From the NCBI RefSeq assembly GCF_003569805.1, contig NZ_KZ984054.1, positions 62,001-126,000 on the forward strand: a DNA stretch of 64,000 nucleotides. Direction: 5' to 3'. Source of the stretch: Microbacterium halotolerans (GTDB taxonomy: Bacteria > Actinomycetota > Actinomycetes > Actinomycetales > Microbacteriaceae). The translations under genes were made by a program, and so were the position numbers. This document shows positions 1 to 9,181 of this stretch, piece after piece (positions within the stretch are counted from its first letter, which is position 1; each line of letters begins with the position of its first letter). The notes under the pieces are model-generated. The model saw nothing but the letters and a program-made list of their open reading frames with translations. It was not told the DNA's origin and did no database searches.

Positions 1-149
1 TGGGGCAGCTGCTCTACAAGGCCATCCAGGATCAGGAGGGCACGCTGGTCGTCGGGGTCGCCACCACGCTCGTCCTGATCTTCCTGATCACCAATGTCGT
101 CGTCGACGTCATCTCTTCGCTCCTCGACCCCAGGATTCGCAATGACTGA
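1..149 (+). CDS. ABC peptide transporter permease, C-terminal end (partial)
   Basis: This is the 3' end of a gene that begins outside the window. The frame starting at base 3 gives 48 residues rich in V, L, I and F, ending in a tail of the form SLLDPRIRND followed by TGA. This tail, with the DPR motif after the last membrane helix, is typical of DppB/OppB-type inner-membrane permeases. The stop overlaps the start of the next permease by 8 bases, as expected for translational coupling in a dpp/opp operon. The missing upstream part presumably also includes the substrate-binding protein. The assignment rests on the tail and on the neighbouring DppC and ATPase genes. Confidence 0.75.
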   Translation, partial: GQLLYKAIQDQEGTLVVGVATTLVLIFLITNVVVDVISSLLDPRIRND

Positions 150-1038
150 GCCCGTGACAGCAGCCATCGATGGGAACTACGACCGCGCGACCACGCGCGG
201 TCTCTGGGCGACGCTGCGCGGTCGCCTGCAGTTCTGGGTGAGCTTCGTCCTGCTCGGCTGTCTCGCGATCATCGCCGTGATGCCTGGCCTTCTCTCCGGT
301 CTCTTCGGAGAGAGCGATCCCCGCGCCTGCGACCTGCTGGCGTCGAACCAGCCGCCCGGACCGGGGCATCCGTTCGGCACGGACGTGCAGGGGTGCGACG
401 TCTTGGCGAATGTGATCTTCGGTACGCGCACGTCGCTGTTCATCGGACTCACGACCACCGCCATCTGTCTGTTCCTCGCCGTCATCCTCGGTACGCTCGC
501 GGGTTACCGCGGGGGATGGGTCGACTCACTCATCGCGCGCAGCGCCGACGTCGTGCTCGGATTCCCGTTCCTTCTCGGAGCGATCATCGTGCTCAACACA
601 GCACCGGACCGCACGCCCTTGCTGCTCTCCGCTGTGCTCGCCTTCTTCTCCTGGCCGACGTTCGCGCGACTCATCCGCAGCTCTGTCAAGGAGGTGCGGG
701 AGCGCGAATTCGTGCAGGCTGCGCATGCGCTGGGGTTCTCGCAGCTGCGCGTGGTGCTGACGCACGTGCTCCCCAACTCCCTCGCACCCACCCTCGCGAT
801 CGCCGCGACGATGGTGGGAGGAGTCATCGGAGCGGAGGCCACGCTGACCTTCCTAGGTGTCGGCCTGGTGCCGCCCTCGATCTCGTGGGGTGTGCAGCTC
901 TCGACCGCGCAGTCGTACTTCCAGCTCGCCCCCCACACCGTCGTGTTCCCCAGCATCTTCCTGACGGTCACGGTGATCAGCCTCATCATGCTCGGCGATG
1001 CCCTCCGGGATGCGCTCGATCCGCGAGGGAGATCATGA
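142..1038 (+). CDS. ABC dipeptide/oligopeptide transporter permease (DppC type)
   Basis: This is a 298-residue inner-membrane permease of the binding-protein-dependent transport family. It has an N-terminal helix at about residues 35-60 and then a five-helix core. The EAA loop (EFVQAAHALG at about 189, with LPNSLAPTL downstream), which docks on the ATPase, is clear. The start chosen is ATG 142, which overlaps the end of the preceding permease; an in-frame start at 94 would lie deep inside that gene. A DPRGRS-type C-terminus follows the last helix. Together with the partial upstream permease and the double ATPase at 1701 it forms a peptide importer. The imported substrate cannot be read from the sequence, but the downstream peptidases favour peptides. 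Confidence 0.93.
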   Translation: MTEPVTAAIDGNYDRATTRGLWATLRGRLQFWVSFVLLGCLAIIAVMPGLLSGLFGESDPRACDLLASNQPPGPGHPFGTDVQGCDVLANVIFGTRTSLFIGLTTTAICLFLAVILGTLAGYRGGWVDSLIARSADVVLGFPFLLGAIIVLNTAPDRTPLLLSAVLAFFSWPTFARLIRSSVKEVREREFVQAAHALGFSQLRVVLTHVLPNSLAPTLAIAATMVGGVIGAEATLTFLGVGLVPPSISWGVQLSTAQSYFQLAPHTVVFPSIFLTVTVISLIMLGDALRDALDPRGRS

Positions 1039-1150
1039 GCGTCGCGCGCGGGAGAGCGACCCGTTGCGTCGCTAGCCTGTGGGGATCACCGGGGCGACGT
1101 CGATCGTCGTCGCGGTCACTGAAGAACGAAGACGGAAGGGGCGTGTCGAC

Positions 1151-1708
1151 ATGACATTGGATGCACTGAGCGACGAGATGAGCGATTTCATCGATCGGTT
1201 CACGGATGCCTGGGAGCTGATGCGAGGCAAGAGGATGAGCGGCCGCGTGCTCGGTCTGCTGATCATCACGGACGAGCCCTCGCTGACCTCCGCAGACCTG
1301 GTCCGGCTGTTGGACGCCAGCCCTGGCAGCATCTCGACGGCGACGCGTGCACTCATGGGCGCCGGATACATCACCCGGCTGTCGGTCTCGCACAGCCGTG
1401 TCGCGCACTTCCGTGCGGAGGAGGACGTGTGGGGCGCGTTCCTCAGCCGTGAGAAGGTCGGGCTCCAGCGCATGGGCGAGGTGCTGCGGACCGCCATGTC
1501 GACCTCCGTCGGGTCAGAACCCGCACCGGCTCGTCGGCTGCGCAACGGCAGCCGCTACATGGCCTGGGTCGACCAGTTCCATCACAACCTCCTGGACCAG
1601 TGGCGCGCGTACCGCGACCAGGACGAGGACACACCGCCGCCCGCTCGGTTGCCCGACGAGATGATCGCCGCCATCAAGCACAACAGCGAGCGGAGCGACC
1701 GTGAGTGA
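1151..1708 (+). CDS. GbsR/MarR-type winged-helix regulator embedded in the peptide operon
   Basis: This is a 185-residue protein with a winged helix-turn-helix in its first half. The recognition-helix region reads ASPGSISTATRALMGAGYI and is followed by a wing, which resembles GbsR/MarR regulators that sense membrane-linked or osmolyte signals. The start ATG 1151 has a purine-rich ribosome site (GGAAGGGG) a little upstream; an in-frame start at 1079 would add 24 residues without family resemblance. It sits between the permease and the ATPase of the transporter, and its stop overlaps the ATPase start by 8 bases, so it is co-translated with the transporter. It probably controls this operon. The ligand is unknown. 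Confidence 0.8.
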   Translation: MTLDALSDEMSDFIDRFTDAWELMRGKRMSGRVLGLLIITDEPSLTSADLVRLLDASPGSISTATRALMGAGYITRLSVSHSRVAHFRAEEDVWGAFLSREKVGLQRMGEVLRTAMSTSVGSEPAPARRLRNGSRYMAWVDQFHHNLLDQWRAYRDQDEDTPPPARLPDEMIAAIKHNSERSDRE

Positions 1709-3329
1709 ACCTGTTCTGAGCATCACCGACCTCGCCGTCGACTTCGGCAGCCGCGGTGGAGGTTCGGTCCGGGCAGTCAACGGGGTCTCGTTCGACGTCG
1801 GACGAAGGGAGATCGTCGCCGTCGTCGGGGAATCCGGCTCGGGAAAGTCCGTGACAGCGATGAGCGTGCTTGGCCTGCTTCCCGACACCGCCGAAGTGAC
1901 CGGCAGCATCGTGTTCGACGGCGAGGAGCTGCTGGGTCTCGACGAGCGTGCGCTGCAGAGAATCAGGGGACGCCGCATCGCCGTGATCTTCCAGGACCCG
2001 TTCAGCGCCCTCGATCCGGTCTTCACCGTGGGGTTTCAGATCCGCGAGACGCTGCGCAGGCACTTCCCCGATCTCAGCGCGAGCGATCGCAGGAAGCGGG
2101 CGGTCGAACTGCTCGCATCCGTCGAGGTCCGCGATCCGGCTCGACGCGCCCGCGCCTACCCCCACCAGCTCTCGGGCGGCCAGGCGCAGCGCGTCGTCAT
2201 CGCCATGGCACTGGCGTGCGACCCCGAGGTGCTCGTCGCCGACGAGCCGACGACGGCGCTCGATGTCACCGTACAGCGGGAGATCCTCGATCTTCTCCTG
2301 CGTATCCGTGAGCGTGATGGGACGGCTGTTCTGCTCATCACACACGACATGGGCGTCGTCGCCGACGTGGCCGATCACGTCGTCGTCATGCGGCACGGCC
2401 AGGTCGAGGAGACGCAGACGGTGACCGGGATCTTCGAGCGTCCCGAAGCGGCCTACACGCGCCAGCTGCTGCAGGCGGTGCCCCGCCTCGACGTGGCGGT
2501 GCGCGAGTCGATCGCAGATGACGCTCCCGTCCTCGAGGTCGACGACCTGACCGTCGAGTACCGACAGGGGATCCGGTCGGTGACGGCGGTCGAGGAGGCA
2601 TCGCTCAGCATCGCGCGCGGAGAGATCGTGGCGCTGGTCGGGGAATCGGGGTCGGGCAAGTCGACCATCGGCAAGGCCGTCACGGGTCTCGCCCCCGTGA
2701 CAGAGGGGCGTATCGTCATCGACGGCGTCGACGCCGCGCGAGCGCCGCGTCGCGAGGCGATCGAGTTGAAGAAGAAGATCGGCATCGTCTTCCAGAACCC
2801 GCAGGGTGCCCTGGACCCCCGCTGGACGATGTCCGAATCGATCGGCGAACCGCTGCGCGTGCATCAGCGCATGCGCGGGAACGCGTTGAAAGCACGCACC
2901 GACGAACTGCTGGACTCGGTGGGGCTCTCGCGGTCGTGGGCCACGAGATACCCGCACGAGCTGTCCGGCGGTCAGCGGCAGCGTGTCGCGATCGCGCGCG
3001 CCCTCGCCCTCGACCCGCTGCTGCTCATCGCCGACGAGCCCACATCCGCGCTCGACGTCTCGGTGCAGTCCACCGTGCTCGACCTCTTCCGCCGTCTGCA
3101 GCGAGAGCTCCGCTTCGCATGCCTGTTCGTCAGCCACGATCTCGCCGTCGTCGACAGTCTCGCAGACCGGATCGTCGTGATGAGCAACGCCCACATCGTA
3201 GAGCAGGGCGAACGGCGCCAGGTGCTGTCGAACCCGCGCGAGGACTACACCCAGCGGCTTCTCGCGGCCGCGCCGGTGCCCGACCCGAACCAGCAGCAGA
3301 CACGCCGAAGAGAAAGAGGACGAGTATGA
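1701..3329 (+). CDS. fused double ATP-binding subunit of peptide ABC transporter (DppD-DppF type)
   Basis: This is a 542-residue protein made of two ABC ATPase domains in tandem, the job done by separate DppD and DppF proteins in enteric bacteria. Domain 1 has Walker A GESGSGKS at about 43 and signature LSGGQAQR at about 156. Domain 2 has Walker A GESGSGKS at about 313 and signature LSGGQRQR at about 420, each with a Walker B and a switch histidine. Each half ends with the oligopeptide/dipeptide C-terminal extension. The GTG start overlaps the regulator gene, and the stop overlaps the next ATG by 4 bases. It energises the permease pair upstream. Confidence 0.94.
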   Translation: MSEPVLSITDLAVDFGSRGGGSVRAVNGVSFDVGRREIVAVVGESGSGKSVTAMSVLGLLPDTAEVTGSIVFDGEELLGLDERALQRIRGRRIAVIFQDPFSALDPVFTVGFQIRETLRRHFPDLSASDRRKRAVELLASVEVRDPARRARAYPHQLSGGQAQRVVIAMALACDPEVLVADEPTTALDVTVQREILDLLLRIRERDGTAVLLITHDMGVVADVADHVVVMRHGQVEETQTVTGIFERPEAAYTRQLLQAVPRLDVAVRESIADDAPVLEVDDLTVEYRQGIRSVTAVEEASLSIARGEIVALVGESGSGKSTIGKAVTGLAPVTEGRIVIDGVDAARAPRREAIELKKKIGIVFQNPQGALDPRWTMSESIGEPLRVHQRMRGNALKARTDELLDSVGLSRSWATRYPHELSGGQRQRVAIARALALDPLLLIADEPTSALDVSVQSTVLDLFRRLQRELRFACLFVSHDLAVVDSLADRIVVMSNAHIVEQGERRQVLSNPREDYTQRLLAAAPVPDPNQQQTRRRERGRV

Positions 3330-4750
3330 CGACGGAAGCGATCATCGCCACCGTCTCGGACGACGAGATCGTGATGCGGGCTTCTTCCCTGCCGGAGCTC
3401 GACGGATACCCCACGGTCGACGAACTTCTCGAGCGCGTCGAGGCGCTGCGAGCCGAGTTCCCCGACCTGCTCACGCGGAGACGCGTGGGCACCTCTCGCC
3501 TCGGTGAGCCGATCATGGAGTACGTTCTGGGCCCTAGCGGCGCCGTCACGCGACGCACACGCTGCCTGGTCGTGGGCGGCATCCACCCGAACGAGCCGAT
3601 CGGTTCTCACACGGTCGTCCGCCTGCTTGACGACCTCCTGCGCGACGCGTCCCTCAGGGAGCGCCTGGCGACCGTCTGGCATGTGATCCCGTGCATCGAT
3701 CCCGACAGCATGCGGCTGAACGAGGGATGGTTCGATGAGCCGTTCGACGCGGAGACGTACTTCCGCAACTTCTACCGGCCCCCGGGGCACGAGCAGGTGG
3801 AATGGACATTCCCGATCGATTACAAGCAGAAGTACTTCGACGCCACGCTCCCTGAGACGCAGGCCCTGCAGCGTGTGATCGACGAGCTGCGCCCTGACCT
3901 GTACATCCCCCTGCACAACTCCGAGACGGGGGGCGCCTACTACTACCTCTCGTCGGCGGCGCGCGACCTGTCGCCTCTGCTGCATCGTCTGCCCGCCGAG
4001 TTGGGGATCCCTCTGCATCTCGGCGAACCCGAGGCCGCGCATCTGCCGGAGCTCGCTCCTGCCGTGTTCTCCGCAGGCACCTCAGAGGACGTCTATGAGT
4101 GGCGGGTGCGCAACGATCTCGATCCGGCGCCGCCGGGCGCCGCCGGTCAATCCTCGACCAGCTATGCGAGCAGGCACGGCACACTCTCCCTGATCGCCGA
4201 GCTGCCGATCTGGCGCACCTACGGTGCCGACGACACACGTCCATCTGGGGCCAACTACGCCGGCCTTCTGCAGGAGGCGGGTGAAGCACTGATCGAGACG
4301 GGCACGCAGCTGTCCGCACTCCTCGAGCGGGTTCGACCGCTCCTCACGCTGGACTCGCCCTTCCTGCGCAGCGCCGAGACATTCGTTCCCAGCATGTCTC
4401 GGGTCGGCCAGCACATGGTCCAACGCTCCCAGGATGCGGCGACCGACCGGGAGGCAAGTGTGGCCGAACGCCCCATGTCGGTCGTGTGGATGTACCGACT
4501 GCGCTTCGGCGGTGCATTGCTGCGCGCTCTGAGGGCAGAGGTCGTGGCCGGATCGGCGCCGGTGGCAGTCCGCCGCGCGGCGTCCGAACTCGACCGTTCG
4601 TGGACCGGGTGGCTGGCGCAGCGCGAGGCCGAGGAGAGGCCGGAGGGGATCCCCGTCACGGACGTCGTCGGGGTGCAGTACGGCGCCGTACTCGGACTCG
4701 TTGCGCATCACGCGGGTCGCGTCCGCTCTGGAGACACGGAGACATCATGA
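3326..4750 (+). CDS. M14-family zinc carboxypeptidase-like protein
   Basis: This is a 474-residue predicted metallopeptidase. The family zinc site is visible as GGIHPNEP at about residue 85 (H and E ligands). A third ligand is likely the histidine in PLHNSETGG at about 197, and a downstream acidic segment IAELPIW at about 290 probably holds the catalytic glutamate. There is no signal peptide, so it should act in the cytoplasm on imported substrates. The start ATG 3326 overlaps the ATPase stop (ATGA). Longer reading through the ATPase gene in this frame is arginine-rich and not coding. The C-terminal 150 residues match nothing I recognise. Its place between importer and aminopeptidase suggests trimming of imported peptides from the C-terminus, or removal of a side-chain group. 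Confidence 0.8.
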   Translation: MTTEAIIATVSDDEIVMRASSLPELDGYPTVDELLERVEALRAEFPDLLTRRRVGTSRLGEPIMEYVLGPSGAVTRRTRCLVVGGIHPNEPIGSHTVVRLLDDLLRDASLRERLATVWHVIPCIDPDSMRLNEGWFDEPFDAETYFRNFYRPPGHEQVEWTFPIDYKQKYFDATLPETQALQRVIDELRPDLYIPLHNSETGGAYYYLSSAARDLSPLLHRLPAELGIPLHLGEPEAAHLPELAPAVFSAGTSEDVYEWRVRNDLDPAPPGAAGQSSTSYASRHGTLSLIAELPIWRTYGADDTRPSGANYAGLLQEAGEALIETGTQLSALLERVRPLLTLDSPFLRSAETFVPSMSRVGQHMVQRSQDAATDREASVAERPMSVVWMYRLRFGGALLRALRAEVVAGSAPVAVRRAASELDRSWTGWLAQREAEERPEGIPVTDVVGVQYGAVLGLVAHHAGRVRSGDTETS

Positions 4751-6276
4751 GCCGCACGCAGACTATGCTGCCCGCGCTGACGCAGGCGACGGGAGAGGCG
4801 GTCCCCGCGGATGTCGATGTTCTCGTCGTCGCCGTGGGCACCCGCGACGGGAAGATCGACGTCAGTGCACCGTCGCTGTCGGGGGAAGCGGTTCGGGCGC
4901 TCGCCGACGTCGCGGAGACTGTCGGGCATAAGGGCGTGCCGGGAGGTGTGTGCAGGGTCCCGGCGCCCTCGTCGGTCTCGGCGACGTCGGTGCTGCTGGT
5001 GGGCATCGGCGCCCTCGCCGGCGACACGACGGAGAGCGCCCCCACAGTCGCAGAGTCGCTCCGGCGCGCGGCCGGTACCGCGCTGCGTTCGCTCGCGTCC
5101 GTGAAGAAGGTCGCTCTCGCGCTCCCCGTGACCGATCTTGCGAGTGCGGAGGCGGTTGCGTCGGGTGCCCTGCTCGGCGCATACCGATACACGGCGCACC
5201 TCTCCGACGGCGACGCGGCGTCCGATCGCACGATCGTGATCGTGGCGGAGGGGGACGTGCAGTCCGCTCTGGACCGCGCCGCGATTCTCGCCCGCGCCGT
5301 GGCAGCGACGCGAGACATGGTGAACGAGCCGTCGTCCCACCTGTTCCCCGAGTCGTTCGCGGATGCGGTGTCCGAGCACGCAGAACGGGTGGCAGGCGGA
5401 GACGCAGTGGTCGTCGACGTCGTCGATGACGATGAACTGCGCCGGCGCGGATTCGGCGGGTTGATCAGCGTGGGCTCTGGGTCTGCACGCGGACCCCGGC
5501 TCGTCAAGATCACCTACGCGCCGTCAGGTGCTGACCGGCATCTCGCCCTCGTGGGCAAGGGCATCACCTTCGACTCCGGTGGGATCTCGCTCAAGCCTGC
5601 GGCGAACATGGAGAAGATGAAGTCCGACATGGCAGGCGCCGCCGCCGCGGCACAGGCTCTGTTCGCCATCGCCGAGCTTGCCCTTCCCGTGCAGGTGACG
5701 GCGTGGCTGGCGCTGGCGGAGAACATGCCCTCCGGCTCGGCCGTGCGCCCGAGCGACGTGGTTCGCATCTACGGCGGGAAGACCGTCGAGGTGATCAACA
5801 CCGACGCCGAGGGGCGACTGGTGCTGGCTGATGCCCTGGTCGCCGCCCAGGAGGAGAAACCCGATCTGCTTGTCGACCTCGCGACCCTCACCGGCGCCCA
5901 GGTGACAGCGCTCGGGTACCGCACCTCGGGCGTTATGGGAGTGCCGAGTGCGCGAGAGGCCGTGGTGCGTGCGTCGGAGACGTCGGGCGAGCCGATGTGG
6001 GCCATGCCCATTCCCGAGGAGGTTCTCGCCGCCTTCGAATCGAACACCGCCGACCTCAAGAACATCGGCAAGCCCGCCGCCGGGATGCTCGGCGCTGCGG
6101 CGTTCCTGCGGGAGTTCGTCGACGAGGACGTCGCGTGGGCTCATCTCGACATCGCAGGTCCCGCGTACAACTCGGAGTCCGGGTATGGCTACATCACCCC
6201 TGGAGGGACGGGCGTACCGGTCCGTACGTTGGTCGAGATTGCGCGGAGTATGACCGTCAAAGGGGTGTGCGCATGA
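4747..6276 (+). CDS. pepA: leucyl aminopeptidase family protein (M17)
   Basis: This is a 509-residue cytosolic aminopeptidase of family M17, close to the usual length of about 500. The two-zinc active site is visible: GKGITFDSGG at about 269 supplies Lys and Asp ligands, and the family signature NTDAEGRLVLADAL lies at about 351. An N-terminal macro-like domain precedes the catalytic domain. The ATG overlaps the stop of the M14 gene (ATGA), and the stop overlaps the next ATG in the same way, so four reading frames in a row are coupled. It removes N-terminal residues from peptides. A general housekeeping PepA may exist elsewhere; this copy seems devoted to the imported peptides. Confidence 0.92.
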   Translation: MSRTQTMLPALTQATGEAVPADVDVLVVAVGTRDGKIDVSAPSLSGEAVRALADVAETVGHKGVPGGVCRVPAPSSVSATSVLLVGIGALAGDTTESAPTVAESLRRAAGTALRSLASVKKVALALPVTDLASAEAVASGALLGAYRYTAHLSDGDAASDRTIVIVAEGDVQSALDRAAILARAVAATRDMVNEPSSHLFPESFADAVSEHAERVAGGDAVVVDVVDDDELRRRGFGGLISVGSGSARGPRLVKITYAPSGADRHLALVGKGITFDSGGISLKPAANMEKMKSDMAGAAAAAQALFAIAELALPVQVTAWLALAENMPSGSAVRPSDVVRIYGGKTVEVINTDAEGRLVLADALVAAQEEKPDLLVDLATLTGAQVTALGYRTSGVMGVPSAREAVVRASETSGEPMWAMPIPEEVLAAFESNTADLKNIGKPAAGMLGAAAFLREFVDEDVAWAHLDIAGPAYNSESGYGYITPGGTGVPVRTLVEIARSMTVKGVCA

Positions 6277-7301
6277 CCGCGTTCGTCGGTGTCGCGGACA
6301 TGCTGAAGTGGATCTCCCGGCACGGCGCCGAGAAGATCATGGCCGAGATGGCCGACACGATCGAGTCCGACTTTCGTCGCTGGGAGTCGTTCGACAAGAG
6401 CGAGCGGGTGGCGGACCACACCCCGTTCGGCGTGATCGAGCTGATGCCGATCAGCGATCCCGATCTGTACGCGTTCAAGTACGTCAACGGCCACCCGTTC
6501 AACCCGGCGCGCGGCTTCCAGACCGTTACCGCCTTCGGCGTGCTCGCCGACGTGCACAACGGATACCCGGTGTTCCTCGCCGAGATGACGGTGCTCACGG
6601 CATTGCGCACCGCCGCGACCTCCGCGATGGTGGCCCGGCGGCTGGCCCGTCCCGACTCGCGGGTGATGGCGATGATCGGCGCCGGCAGCCAAGCCGAGTT
6701 CCAGGCCCTCGCGTTCCGCGCCCTGCTCGGCATCCGCACCCTCAGCGTCTTCGACGTCGACGAGGCGGTCTCCGCCAAGCTCGTGCGCAACCTGGCTCCG
6801 CTGGGGTTCGACGTCAAGGTGTGCTCCTCGGCCTCGGAGGCGGCGTCCGGCGCCGACATCGTCACGACCTGCACTGCCGACAAGGCGGTGGCGCAGGTGC
6901 TCACCGACGCGGATGTCGCAGCCGGGATGCACATCAACACGATCGGCGGAGACTGTCCCGGCAAGACCGAGCTCGACCCGCAGATCCTCGAGCGCGGTCC
7001 CGTCTTCGTCGAGTACACGCCGCAGACCCGCATCGAGGGCGAAATCCAGAACGTCGGTGCCGATTTTCCGGTCGTCGAGTTCTGGCGCGTGCTGAACGGG
7101 CTGGAGCTGGGGCGGACCTCGCCGGAGCAGGTCACGATCTTCGACTCCGTCGGCTTCGCGATCGAGGACTACTCGGCGCTGCGCCACCTGCGCGACAGCC
7201 TCGCCGGGTCCGACCTCGCCCAGGAGATCGATCTCGTCGCCACCCCGGACGACCCGAAGGATCTGTTCGGCTTCACCACCGCACCCCTCCCCGTCGCCTG
7301 A
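6273..7301 (+). CDS. ornithine cyclodeaminase
   Basis: This is a 342-residue enzyme of the ornithine cyclodeaminase/mu-crystallin family, which converts L-ornithine to L-proline and ammonia using bound NAD. The nucleotide fold glycine motif is GAGSQAEFQ at about 136. The segment GGDCPGKTEL at about 225 carries the aspartate thought to be catalytic in true ornithine cyclodeaminases, which argues against a more distant alanine dehydrogenase or ketimine reductase role. ATG 6273 overlaps the aminopeptidase stop. In this operon it would dispose of ornithine released from, or derived from, imported peptides. Confidence 0.88.
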   Translation: MTAFVGVADMLKWISRHGAEKIMAEMADTIESDFRRWESFDKSERVADHTPFGVIELMPISDPDLYAFKYVNGHPFNPARGFQTVTAFGVLADVHNGYPVFLAEMTVLTALRTAATSAMVARRLARPDSRVMAMIGAGSQAEFQALAFRALLGIRTLSVFDVDEAVSAKLVRNLAPLGFDVKVCSSASEAASGADIVTTCTADKAVAQVLTDADVAAGMHINTIGGDCPGKTELDPQILERGPVFVEYTPQTRIEGEIQNVGADFPVVEFWRVLNGLELGRTSPEQVTIFDSVGFAIEDYSALRHLRDSLAGSDLAQEIDLVATPDDPKDLFGFTTAPLPVA

Positions 7302-7317
7302 CCGACCCGAGAGAGCC

Positions 7318-8136
7318 ATGCCGACTCAGACCGATCCCGGGGGCTCACCTGCATCCGTGCCGAGAGCGCCGTGGGCTGCCCTCATCATCCTGGGCATCGC
7401 CGCCGGCTATCTCTCTGGTCTGTTCGGGGTGGGCGGCGGCGTGATCATCGTGCCGATCCTGCTCCTCCTCGGCGTGGACCAACGGATCGCCGCAGGCAGC
7501 TCAGTGACGGCGACCCTCCCAACCGCCGTCGTCGGAGTCACGGGCTACGCGATGTCGGGGAACATCGACTGGATCGCCGGAGTGCTCCTGGCCACAGGTG
7601 TCGTCGTAGGTGCCCAACTGGGCGTGTGGCTGCTCGCCCGACTACCGCGAGGCATCCTGTTCTGGGCGTTCATCGGTTCTCTCGCCGTTGTAGTGGTGAG
7701 TCTCTGGGTGGTCATACCCCAACGCGACGACGTGATCGCTATGACCTATTGGGCCGGAGCAGCGCTTGTCGCTGTGGGGTGCATCGCCGGAATCCTCTCC
7801 GGCCTGCTCGGGATCGGAGGCGGCATCGTTGTGGTCCCCGCCCTCATCGTCCTCTTCGGCGCCAGCGATCTCGTTGCCAAAGGGACATCCTTGCTCATGA
7901 TGGTGCCTGGCTCTGTCTCAGCGACGATCGGCAACGCTCGCCGACGCAACTTCGACATGCGCATCGCGGTGACCGTCGGACTGTCCGCCTGCGCAGCCTC
8001 GCCTCTGGGCGTCCTGACCTCCCAGGCGTTCTCGCCGTTCTGGTCCAATGTCGCCTTCTCTCTCCTGATCGCAGCAGTGCTCGCACAACTCATCGTCAGG
8101 AGAACCCGCGGGCGCTCAAGCGACCGTCGGGCCTGA
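7318..8136 (+). CDS. TauE/SafE-family membrane exporter
   Basis: This is a 272-residue integral membrane protein with about eight hydrophobic segments and the twofold internal symmetry of the family. The glycine-rich motif GLFGVGGGVIIVP near residue 39 recurs as GLLGIGGGIVVVP near residue 161. Members export sulfite, sulfoacetate or other small organic anions. It starts 16 bases after the cyclodeaminase stop, with GAGAG before the ATG, so it may be the last gene of the peptide operon. Its codon use is slightly less GC-biased than that of the preceding genes. The substrate is unknown. Confidence 0.85.
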   Translation: MPTQTDPGGSPASVPRAPWAALIILGIAAGYLSGLFGVGGGVIIVPILLLLGVDQRIAAGSSVTATLPTAVVGVTGYAMSGNIDWIAGVLLATGVVVGAQLGVWLLARLPRGILFWAFIGSLAVVVVSLWVVIPQRDDVIAMTYWAGAALVAVGCIAGILSGLLGIGGGIVVVPALIVLFGASDLVAKGTSLLMMVPGSVSATIGNARRRNFDMRIAVTVGLSACAASPLGVLTSQAFSPFWSNVAFSLLIAAVLAQLIVRRTRGRSSDRRA

Positions 8137-8239
8137 CGGCTCACTTCGATCGGAGAGCTTGCTTCAGCTCGGCTCGCTCCTTCCGGCAGGACGAGTTCTC
8201 CCGGCTCTCGCGGACCGAGGCATCAGGCAACGGTGAGTG

Positions 8240-9058
8240 TCAGCAGCCGCGGAAGAGCTCGCTGTCGGACCAGCCGGTGTTCGCCCACGTGTCGGCGTCG
8301 GCCGGGGCAATGCCCTCGTAGCGGTCGGCGAGCTGTTCGAGGGTCCAGCTGGTGAACCGGGCTGCACCCTGGGGGCAGGTGTGGATCCCGTCGTCGCTGC
8401 GATCGGTCGCGCCGTCGCGCTCCCTGGCGTACTCATCGCCCCAGACCTCGGAAGCGTCGAGGTATTCGGCACCGTCGAGATCGCTCGCAACCCGCCGCGC
8501 CGCCTCATCGGCGCTCGCGAGCTCGTCCATGTGCGACTCGTAGAACTCGTCGGGTCGGATGGGCGGCATCGATACGAGAAGGAGATCGGCGTCAAGGTCT
8601 GCAGCGGTCTCGGCGAGGCGCTCGTAGGCCGCGTGCTGCTCCTCGGTCGTGCCCCAGTCGTATGTGGTGATCTGATACATGATGACGCCGCCTTCGGCCT
8701 GTTCGATGGTCTCGGTGAGAGCTTCCCACTGCTCTTCGGCATTGGGGCCGACGAGATTTCCGCCTCCGGTGGAGGTGCCGTCGGCGAACTTCACGCCGCT
8801 CTCGGCCAGCCCCTGACGCAGAGCGACGGCCTGGCCGGCGGCGACGGAATCGCCGAGGAAGAGGACGGGGGACAGGCCGGCGTCAGCGGCTTGGGAGGAT
8901 TCGCTCCATCCGCCGCTGTCCGTGGTCGAAGGCTGCGCGGCACCGCAGGCTGTGAGGGCGACGGCCGCCAGCGTGACGGAGGCGAAGCCGGTCGAGCGCC
9001 TCAGCCTGTGGCGAAGCCTGTCGGTGGTTGCAGCGGTACGTGTCGTGTTCGTGTGCAT
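8240..9058 (-). CDS. secreted SGNH/GDSL-hydrolase lipoprotein
   Basis: This is a 272-residue predicted lipoprotein. An arginine-rich N-terminus and a hydrophobic stretch lead to lipobox LTAC with Cys38. Block I of SGNH hydrolases is present as FLGDSV with Ser71 the likely nucleophile, and the C-terminal DGIH (Asp223, His226) supplies the rest of the triad. The C-terminus ends in a lone cysteine. The start ATG 9058 was chosen because upstream in-frame sequence overlaps the divergent regulator gene. It lies head-to-head with a two-component system and near a membrane acyltransferase, so removing acyl groups from a surface polymer is a reasonable guess. It is not a typical lipase, as no lid or GXSXG motif is seen. 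Confidence 0.82.
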   Translation of the reverse strand: MHTNTTRTAATTDRLRHRLRRSTGFASVTLAAVALTACGAAQPSTTDSGGWSESSQAADAGLSPVLFLGDSVAAGQAVALRQGLAESGVKFADGTSTGGGNLVGPNAEEQWEALTETIEQAEGGVIMYQITTYDWGTTEEQHAAYERLAETAADLDADLLLVSMPPIRPDEFYESHMDELASADEAARRVASDLDGAEYLDASEVWGDEYARERDGATDRSDDGIHTCPQGAARFTSWTLEQLADRYEGIAPADADTWANTGWSDSELFRGC

Positions 9059-9168
9059 GGTTCGACTCTCACAACCTGATGTCGCGACCGTTGCGCAGGA
9101 ATGTCGCGATCGTGTCGCAGAACCGGCCGATGCCGGTCGATGCTCGCCGTTCCGGCGTTCGCATCTTC

Positions 9169-9174
9169 TACGAT
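9169..9174 (+). promoter_or_regulatory. -10 element of the response regulator gene (leaderless type)
   Basis: TACGAT ends 7 bases before ATG 9182. The GGAGG that follows is only 1 base from the ATG, too close to act as a ribosome site, so transcription probably starts at or next to the start codon. Confidence 0.6.
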
Positions 9175-9181
9175 CGGAGGC

